From contig CAMRUG010000014.1 of the NCBI GenBank assembly GCA_947053925.1, positions 1 through 38,489 on the forward strand: 38,489 nt of DNA. Reading direction: 5' to 3'. Under the pieces are notes generated by a model. The model did no database searches. It saw only the letters and a list, made by a program, of their open reading frames with translations, and was not told the origin of the DNA. This stretch comes from an uncultured Clostridia bacterium (lineage in GTDB: Bacteria > Bacillota > Clostridia > Christensenellales > CAG-314). Positions 33,830 to 38,489 of the stretch are shown here, piece after piece. A program made the translations under genes and the position numbers. Position 1 is the first letter of the stretch, and each line of letters begins with the position of its first letter.

Positions 33830-33864
33830 TTGATAATAAAAAAGATTTTTAGAAGGCAGTTAAA

Positions 33865-34431
33865 ATGAGAAATATCGAACAGGAATTGAAACTTATTCTT
33901 AACGAACGCGAATACGGTATTTTACTCGCTTACTCCGACGTTCAACCGGTTTTGCAAACCAACTATTACTTTGCTTGCGACAATATGCCGCGAAAAAATA
34001 TGCTTCGTATCCGCAAAAAGGGCAAATCGTATTCTCTGTGTTACAAAAGCAGACTGTCGGAAAACGACGGCATAACGGTCTGCGACGAAAGAGAGTGTGA
34101 TATAGAAGTAAATCAAGTGCAATCTATGTTGCAGCAGGGTGTTACTCCGGAAAATCTTATGCGCTTACTATCTACCGAGTCGGAAGATACTTACAAATAT
34201 ATCGGTCAGTTGGATACTTACAGGGCAAAATTTCAGCTTGACGACTGGATAATAGAATTAGACAAAAACGAATATATGGGGATTGTCGATTACGAACTCG
34301 AATGCGAAAGCCGCGATGTAGAATCGCTTAGTAGACTTAAAGATTACTTGTTTTTTAATTTCGGCATAACTGCAAAACCCTCCCAACCCAAAATTCACCG
34401 TTTCTATCTTGCCCGCAACAAAGGAGAATAA
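33865..34431 (+). CDS. CYTH-domain protein
   Basis: The 188-residue protein carries the N-terminal ExExK motif EQELK (about 5-9) and the alternating charged strands LRIRKKGKSYSLCYKSRL and YELECES of CYTH (triphosphate tunnel metalloenzyme) proteins, which hydrolyse inorganic triphosphate or nucleotide triphosphates in the cytoplasm. The closest described type is the Bacillus YjbK group; the substrate here is unknown. The stop is two bases before the next gene, whose ribosome site AAGGAG overlaps this gene's last codons. Confidence 0.82.
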   Translation: MRNIEQELKLILNEREYGILLAYSDVQPVLQTNYYFACDNMPRKNMLRIRKKGKSYSLCYKSRLSENDGITVCDERECDIEVNQVQSMLQQGVTPENLMRLLSTESEDTYKYIGQLDTYRAKFQLDDWIIELDKNEYMGIVDYELECESRDVESLSRLKDYLFFNFGITAKPSQPKIHRFYLARNKGE

Positions 34432-34433
34432 TA

Positions 34434-35078
34434 TTGCTCGCCAAACAATACAAGTATTTGATTTTTGACTTTGACGGCACAATAAACGATACCTCCCGCG
34501 GCATATATGCTACATTTACCGCCGTGCTTGCGCATTTCGGCATAGACGCAAAAGGTAAAGATTTATCCGAACATATAGGTCCGCCTCTTAAATACAGTTA
34601 CACCAAACTTGTAGGAAGCGAACGCTGTCAGGAGGCAATAGATTTGCACCGCAAAATATTTGCCGAAACAAACGCAATAGAGCAAAGCGCGTTATATGAC
34701 GGTATAGTTGAAGTACTTGACAGACTCAAAAGTTCAGGCAAGTATCAAATGGCAATTGCGTCGTGCAAATATCAGCCGCATTTGCTAAAGTCGTTAGAAC
34801 TGTTTAATTTGCAAAATTATTTTGTGAGTGTGTATGCACAAGTGCCCGACAGACTTTATAAAGCCGACGTCATACGTCAGCTTATTACCGATAACGGTTG
34901 GGCAAAGGAAGATTGTCTGATGATAGGCGACACTTTGCACGATGTGGACGGCGCAAAAGCAAACGGCATAGACGTTGTTGCCGTAACTTACGGTTTTGAA
35001 CAGCGTAAAAAACTCCAACAGGTCCAAACGGTCGCGCTCCTTGATAAACCGAGTCAAATAGCAGAATTGCTTTTGTAG
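34434..35078 (+). CDS. HAD-family phosphatase, phosphoglycolate phosphatase-like
   Basis: The 214-residue protein has HAD motif I FDFDGTIND (11-19, nucleophile D12 and acid D14), motif II AIASCK (about 102-107), a later lysine, and motif IV MIGDTLHDVDGAKANG (about 162-177), with a helical cap between motifs I and II. This is the Gph/PGMB layout. The start is TTG at 34434: AAGGAG lies seven bases upstream and no ATG is close by in frame. It is coupled to the CYTH gene (two bases apart), which suggests related phosphate chemistry. Confidence 0.85.
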   Translation: MLAKQYKYLIFDFDGTINDTSRGIYATFTAVLAHFGIDAKGKDLSEHIGPPLKYSYTKLVGSERCQEAIDLHRKIFAETNAIEQSALYDGIVEVLDRLKSSGKYQMAIASCKYQPHLLKSLELFNLQNYFVSVYAQVPDRLYKADVIRQLITDNGWAKEDCLMIGDTLHDVDGAKANGIDVVAVTYGFEQRKKLQQVQTVALLDKPSQIAELLL

Positions 35079-35138
35079 TCGTTTGAGTCGGCTGTTTTGT
35101 GTAAATTGAATATAATTGGCGTTTTAAGTCAATGTTTG

Positions 35139-35157
35139 CGGACAAGATATTTGTCCG
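35139..35157 (+). promoter_or_regulatory. Leader hairpin before the ClC gene
   Basis: A perfect 7-bp hairpin (CGGACAA-GATAT-TTGTCCG) lies 42 bases before the start codon. TATAAT (35111-35116) upstream could be a -10 box but has no good -35 partner. It is not a recognisable fluoride riboswitch. Confidence 0.35.
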
Positions 35158-35198
35158 TCAATTACAGTTTGCTTATTACGCTTAGATATAGGTACTTT

Positions 35199-36860
35199 AT
35201 GAAAAAAAGAACAGATTACAAAAACTATTTTAAAAACGTGTTTGTCCCCGTGTTGGTATACGGGGCTTTTACAGGTTTGCTTGTAGGCACTATAGTATTC
35301 TTTTTTAAATGGGTTGCCGAATGGCTTACCGAAAGATCAATCGAAATATACCACGCGGCGCAATCTAATGTGTGGATAGCGATAGGCGTTGTCGCAGGCG
35401 CAGTGGCGTTGGCTTTTATTGCGTATTTACTCCAACGTTGGGCGCCCGAAACTAAGGGGGGCGGTATTCCCCGTGCAGAAGGCGTTTTGCGCGGAATTCT
35501 CACTTTCCGTTGGTTAAGAACGGGTATTGCCGTACTTATCAACAGTTGGATAAGTTTCTTTGCGGGTTTGCCTCTCGGCAGCGAAGGTCCCAGCGTACTT
35601 TTGGGTACGGCTATCGGCGGCGGAACGTGTAAACTGCCCCTTTCTCACGACAGTTGGGACAGATACATTATGACAGGCGGCGCGTGTTCGGGTTTTGCCG
35701 TTGCAACAGGCGCACCCGTTACGGGCATATTGTTTGCGTTGGAAGAAGCGCACAAGCGGTTTACTCCGATGATTTTTCTTATGGCTATGTCGTCGGTATT
35801 ATTCGGCGTAACCGCTTCCAATTTGTGGAGTATGTTGTTTTTTAAATGCGGACTTTTAGAGCATTATCCCGCGCCCTTGTTTATAGGCGTTGCGGAAAAA
35901 ATGGGCGAATTCGCAATGAAAGATATCTGGATACCTCTTTTGTTGGGCGTTGCCGTTGCAATAGTTGCTTGCGGCTACAATTTGTTTGTCTTTGCTATGG
36001 GCAAACTGTACGACACCAAACTTAAAAAAATTCCGCAATGGGCTAAACTGGTAGTAGTGTTTGCAATCACTGCAATTACGGGACTTATCGCTTTCGGTAA
36101 TTTTGACGGCTCGGACGCACTGTTCGGCGGCGGCGGACTTATTGTCAAACTTACCTCTGCCGAAAAGTTTTCGTGGGGTATAGTATTCGCTCTGTTTTTG
36201 ATAAGGTTTTTAACCATAGCGTTTGCGACAAGTTCGGGCGCAACCGGCGGAGTGTTTATCCCTATGCTTTCTATAGGTGCGTTACTCGGCGCATTGCTCG
36301 GCAAAGTGTTTTTGGCGTGGGGTATGGACGAATCGCTTTACGCAACGGTCGTTATGCTCTCTATGTCGGCGTTTATGGGCGCGGCTACCCGTGCTCCGCT
36401 TACCGCATTGGTATTTATGGTAGAGTGTACTTGGAGTTTCTCTAATTTGTTTTATGTGGGAATAACCGTTTTCGTATCTTACCTTATTTGCGAACTTGTC
36501 AAAGTAGAACCCCTTTACGACGTCTTGCTCGAACGTATGACCGAACAGCAAAACCACGGCAAAACACACCAAATTATCGAATTGAAATACACGGTTGCCG
36601 CAGGCGCATTTGCAGTAGGCAAGAGTATCCGCGACGTATTGTGGCCCGCCAACACTAAGGTGCGGCAAATAGAAATAGGCGACAACGTTAAAATGGACGA
36701 TGACGGCGAAAAGAAGATTCACGCAGGCGACATTGTAACTCTTATAACCCAAACTTACGACGAACAGGCAACGCGCCGAGAGTTAGACGACATACTCGGC
36801 AAGCAGGATGACGAGCAGAGTAGCTCAGAACCAGATTCCGAAAATGCGCCCGAACAATAA
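35199..36860 (+). CDS. ClC-type chloride/proton antiporter with RCK_C domain
   Basis: The 553-residue protein has the ClC filter motifs: GGGIP (87-91), GSEGP (127-131) with gating glutamate E129, GATGGVFIP (about 349-357), and LEEAHKRF (181-188) with a proton glutamate at 182/183. Both glutamates present argues for an H+/Cl- antiporter rather than a channel, and GSEGP with no fluoride riboswitch argues against a fluoride exporter. A soluble C-terminal TrkA_C/RCK_C-like domain (about 460-530) ends in an acidic tail. The start at ATG 35199 was chosen because relatives begin just before the first helix; upstream codons in frame have no site. Separate leader from the HAD gene. Confidence 0.9.
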   Translation: MKKRTDYKNYFKNVFVPVLVYGAFTGLLVGTIVFFFKWVAEWLTERSIEIYHAAQSNVWIAIGVVAGAVALAFIAYLLQRWAPETKGGGIPRAEGVLRGILTFRWLRTGIAVLINSWISFFAGLPLGSEGPSVLLGTAIGGGTCKLPLSHDSWDRYIMTGGACSGFAVATGAPVTGILFALEEAHKRFTPMIFLMAMSSVLFGVTASNLWSMLFFKCGLLEHYPAPLFIGVAEKMGEFAMKDIWIPLLLGVAVAIVACGYNLFVFAMGKLYDTKLKKIPQWAKLVVVFAITAITGLIAFGNFDGSDALFGGGGLIVKLTSAEKFSWGIVFALFLIRFLTIAFATSSGATGGVFIPMLSIGALLGALLGKVFLAWGMDESLYATVVMLSMSAFMGAATRAPLTALVFMVECTWSFSNLFYVGITVFVSYLICELVKVEPLYDVLLERMTEQQNHGKTHQIIELKYTVAAGAFAVGKSIRDVLWPANTKVRQIEIGDNVKMDDDGEKKIHAGDIVTLITQTYDEQATRRELDDILGKQDDEQSSSEPDSENAPEQ

Positions 36861-36885
36861 ATTTTGTAAAATAACGTCAAAAAAA

Positions 36886-36914
36886 TAGACAAAATTTTAC
36901 AATATGTGTATAAT
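36886..36914 (+). promoter_or_regulatory. Promoter of the ferredoxin gene
   Basis: TAGACA (36886-36891), 17 bases and TATAAT (36909-36914). The leader is about 33 bases and holds AAGGAG seven bases before the ATG. Confidence 0.8.
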
Positions 36915-36953
36915 TTAGTTGTCCAAAAATATATTATGGAAGGAGAGAAAACA

Positions 36954-37124
36954 ATGGCTCACAAAATTACTAACGATTGTATCGCTTGCGGCGGTTGCCA
37001 AAGCGTTTGCCCTTGCGAAGCTATTTCGGAAGGCGACGGCAAATTTGATATTGCTGCTGATCTTTGCATAGATTGCGGCGCTTGCGCTGCTCAATGTCCT
37101 GTCGGCGCTATCGAAGAAGCCTAG
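36954..37124 (+). CDS. 2[4Fe-4S] ferredoxin
   Basis: The 56-residue protein has two clusters of the pattern CxxCxxCxxxCP: C9, C12, C15, C19 and C38, C41, C44, C48, the canonical clostridial ferredoxin. It carries low-potential electrons in fermentation and hydrogen or acetyl-CoA metabolism. An additional cysteine, C21, directly after the first CP is a small deviation. ATG 36954 has AAGGAG upstream; an in-frame extension to 36906 overlaps the promoter and is not coding. It is transcribed alone and followed by the structured repeat region. Confidence 0.96.
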   Translation: MAHKITNDCIACGGCQSVCPCEAISEGDGKFDIAADLCIDCGACAAQCPVGAIEEA

Positions 37125-37252
37125 TTTTGAAGGCGTGTAAGCATCGCAATACTGCGTTATGCTTACGTTTTCGCTCAGTCGTGTACGCTTAGTACACTCG
37201 TGTCGCGAAATCCGCGCCTGCCTTGTCTTGCTCGCTTCTCCGCCTTCAAAAC
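37124..37252 (+). other. Structured 3' region of the ferredoxin gene
   Basis: A 12-base inverted repeat, GTTTTGAAGGCG (37124-37135) with CGCCTTCAAAAC (37241-37252), encloses two more hairpins. One is GTAAGCAT-CGCA-ATAC-TGCG-TT-ATGCTTAC (37137-37166). The other is GTGTAC-GCTTA-GTACAC (37181-37197). Together they make a multi-branched fold beginning at the stop codon. It may be a 3' UTR, a processed small RNA or a mobile-element relic. Confidence 0.5.
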
Positions 37253-37314
37253 GGTGTAGCAAGTAAGAAACGACTACATATTAGCCTACAGCAACCGCTG
37301 TGGGCTATTTGTTT
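37205..37314 (+). repeat. 110-bp direct repeat, copy 1
   Basis: It matches copy 2 (158 bases downstream) at 109 of 110 positions; the difference is G at 37302 against A at 37460. It ends in a terminator-like hairpin AGCCTACAGC-AACC-GCTGTGGGCT (37283-37306) then TTTGTTT. The variant base turns one U-A pair into U-G, so the stem is kept. Confidence 0.9.
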
Positions 37315-37362
37315 GCCTTGTCTATGCCGCGCCTATACGCTCAAAAGAGTATTACATTCTAT

Positions 37363-37472
37363 GCGAAATCCGCGCCTGCCTTGTCTTGCTCGCTTCTCCG
37401 CCTTCAAAACGGTGTAGCAAGTAAGAAACGACTACATATTAGCCTACAGCAACCGCTGTAGGCTATTTGTTT
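37363..37472 (+). repeat. 110-bp direct repeat, copy 2
   Basis: Nearly identical to copy 1, separated from it by 48 bases of unrelated sequence. Its hairpin AGCCTACAGC-AACC-GCTGTAGGCT (37441-37464) is a perfect 10-bp stem. It carries a second copy of CGCCTTCAAAAC (37399-37410), which could also pair with the arm at 37124-37135. No coding frame of note lies within. Confidence 0.9.
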
Positions 37473-37626
37473 ATTTGATTTTTTCTAGATATATGTTCCC
37501 AAATTATTATTCAGTGTTTGTTGTTAAATATGCTTCTGATATTGTCTTCTTCCTTTAAAAGTCCGTTAATTCAATAAACTGCAATTATTTTGGCAATATA
37601 TAACATTTATACCGTTCTTGTAATAA

Positions 37627-37655
37627 TTGAATACAAATTTCGTTTTAACTATTAT
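37627..37655 (+). promoter_or_regulatory. Promoter of the small gene at 37703
   Basis: TTGAAT (37627-37632), 17 bases and TATTAT (37650-37655), leaving a leader of about 40 bases. Confidence 0.5.
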
Positions 37656-37702
37656 AATAGGTTTAAGTTTTAAATCAAAAATAATTTTACAAAGGGGAAA
37701 AT

Positions 37703-37987
37703 ATGAAACGGGAATCTATTTTCAGACAAGTATTTATTTATAATAATTTCGATACCGATTATATTACTATGACGGAAAAATCTATTGAGTTGGGAGATAT
37801 CTGGGACGGCTTAGACAAACAATTGACAAACAAACTTGCAAGCAGCCCTGATTTGCTTGACTTATTTGAGCATTACAAGCAAGCATATCAAGATTTTGCG
37901 TCCGAACAAACAGACATTTACTACGAACGCGGTCTGAAACTCGGAATGTTGTTAGGAATGGAGTTACTAACCGATTTGCCGTCGTAA
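37703..37987 (+). CDS. Small helical protein of unknown function
   Basis: The 94-residue product begins MKRESIFRQVFIYNNFD with AAAGGGG ahead of the ATG. It is charged and probably all-helical, ending in a segment YYERGLKLGMLLGMELL (about 73-89) that recalls the end of small clostridial proteins grouped as DUF6809, which share a Gly-Leu-Gly pattern before the C-terminus. No catalytic motif, signal peptide or membrane helix is visible. It stands alone after the repeat region with its own promoter and has no neighbour that suggests a role. Confidence 0.65.
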   Translation: MKRESIFRQVFIYNNFDTDYITMTEKSIELGDIWDGLDKQLTNKLASSPDLLDLFEHYKQAYQDFASEQTDIYYERGLKLGMLLGMELLTDLPS

Positions 37988-38141
37988 TCCTTGCAATGTA
38001 TAAACTCCCAATATTTAAAAAGCAAATACACCGTGCAATGGTAAAACGTAATAAATTATTTTTTTAGTAATTTAAAAGAACCAAATATATATTGCTTAAA
38101 AATTTCAAATCAAGTACAAATACAAACACGTTTAATCTTAG

Positions 38142-38173
38142 CGGTTGCCTTCTAATGCAGGCAGCCGTTTTTT
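38142..38173 (+). terminator. Terminator after the small gene
   Basis: CGGTTGCCT pairs with AGGCAGCCG (one G-U pair) and six T follow. It lies about 155 bases beyond the stop. Confidence 0.75.
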
Positions 38174-38191
38174 ATTGTCGCTCTTTGCGGC

Positions 38192-38229
38192 AAAAATTGT
38201 CGGGTGGCCGGTAAGCGAAGACAATTTTT
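38192..38229. terminator. Second hairpin with T/A tracts
   Basis: AAAAATTGTC pairs with GACAATTTTT around an 18-base loop. It can act in both directions and may end a transcript from outside the window as well. Confidence 0.55.
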
Positions 38230-38457
38230 ATTCCGAGTAATTCATCTTTTGTCAGTAAAAATCAGTATATATTCCGCGAATATAGTTTTACGCAAGTAAT
38301 TACTTGTCTGAGAAATAATACGAAGTAACTGATAGCAGTTAGCAGTCGGTTGACCCCAAACGGCAAAAAATGTTGTTACATTTGCAATCAACTCATAAAA
38401 AACAATTTTATTCGTCTTACTTTTAAACATTAAGAAAAAAACAAATGAGACAATTTT
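38230..38457. other. Gene-free stretch at the right edge
   Basis: Nothing convincing was seen; a 62-codon minus-strand frame has no ribosome site. Confidence 0.4.
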
Positions 38458-38485
38458 TTGACAATCTCAATTTCTGTGTTATGCT
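38458..38485 (+). promoter_or_regulatory. Promoter of a gene beyond the right edge
   Basis: TTGACA (38458-38463), 16 bases and TATGCT (38480-38485), pointing out of the window. Confidence 0.5.
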
Positions 38486-38489
38486 GTAA

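Noticed and set aside
35079..35198. Possible fluoride riboswitch before the ClC gene
   Set aside because: Only a simple 7-bp hairpin is present, the conserved fluoride-riboswitch core was not found, and the ClC filter (GSEGP) is of the chloride type.
37205..37472. Possible CRISPR array or insertion sequence from the direct repeats
   Set aside because: Only two copies, 110 bases each, with one 48-base spacer and no cas or transposase gene; neither class fits.
38242..38430. 62-codon minus-strand frame at the right edge
   Set aside because: No ribosome site and no recognisable sequence features.

Overview
The window looks like a chromosomal segment of an anaerobic, low-to-mid GC Gram-positive bacterium of the Clostridia, probably an uncultured gut lineage (placement is inference). 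Supporting signs are a 2[4Fe-4S] ferredoxin, class II aldolase, NrdR, paired YitT proteins, MATE pumps, Shine-Dalgarno sites of the GGAGG type, several TTG starts and sigma-A-like promoters (TTGACA-17-TATAAT). A GH95-like glycosidase fits a host- or plant-glycan niche. No phage, transposase, CRISPR array, rRNA or tRNA was seen.

Layout. (1) 1-11137: the 3' part of a giant surface protein (more than 3,280 residues, InlB-type and MBG/Ig-like repeats, C-terminal membrane anchor), overlapped by one base by a second membrane protein with two InlB-like repeats. (2) 11138-11870: a gene-free stretch with a terminator and, on the minus strand, two competing hairpins. (3) 11871-13765: two overlapping YitT transporter-like genes, then a small Gly/Cys-rich membrane protein on the minus strand. 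(4) 14284-15705: a MATE exporter with a possibly leaderless transcript. (5) 15886-17521: a small XRE repressor gene facing away from a promoter that carries palindromic operators and leads into a 26-codon leader ORF and two paralogous four-helix membrane proteins. (6) 17826-21708: a hypoxanthine-DNA glycosylase-like gene, a structured spacer, then a tight run of a 50-residue peptide, HD hydrolase, peptidase T, tyrosine phosphatase and a membrane protein. (7) 21802-23998: divergent aldolase and GAPDH genes whose -35 boxes overlap. (8) 24432-29840: a second MATE exporter, a CvpA-like membrane protein, pyrimidine-nucleoside phosphorylase and an S51-type peptidase/GATase-like gene. (9) 30158-36860: GH95-like glycosidase coupled to purC, then nrdR, a CYTH protein, a HAD phosphatase and a ClC antiporter. 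(10) 36954-38489: ferredoxin, a structured region with two 110-bp direct repeats, one small protein, and a promoter at the right edge.

The most unusual parts are the giant surface protein with its overlapping partner, the XRE/leader-peptide/paired-membrane-protein unit with its operators, and the repeat-bearing structured region behind the ferredoxin. Most other genes are ordinary housekeeping or transport genes. Functions come from motif recognition by eye; no database search was possible.
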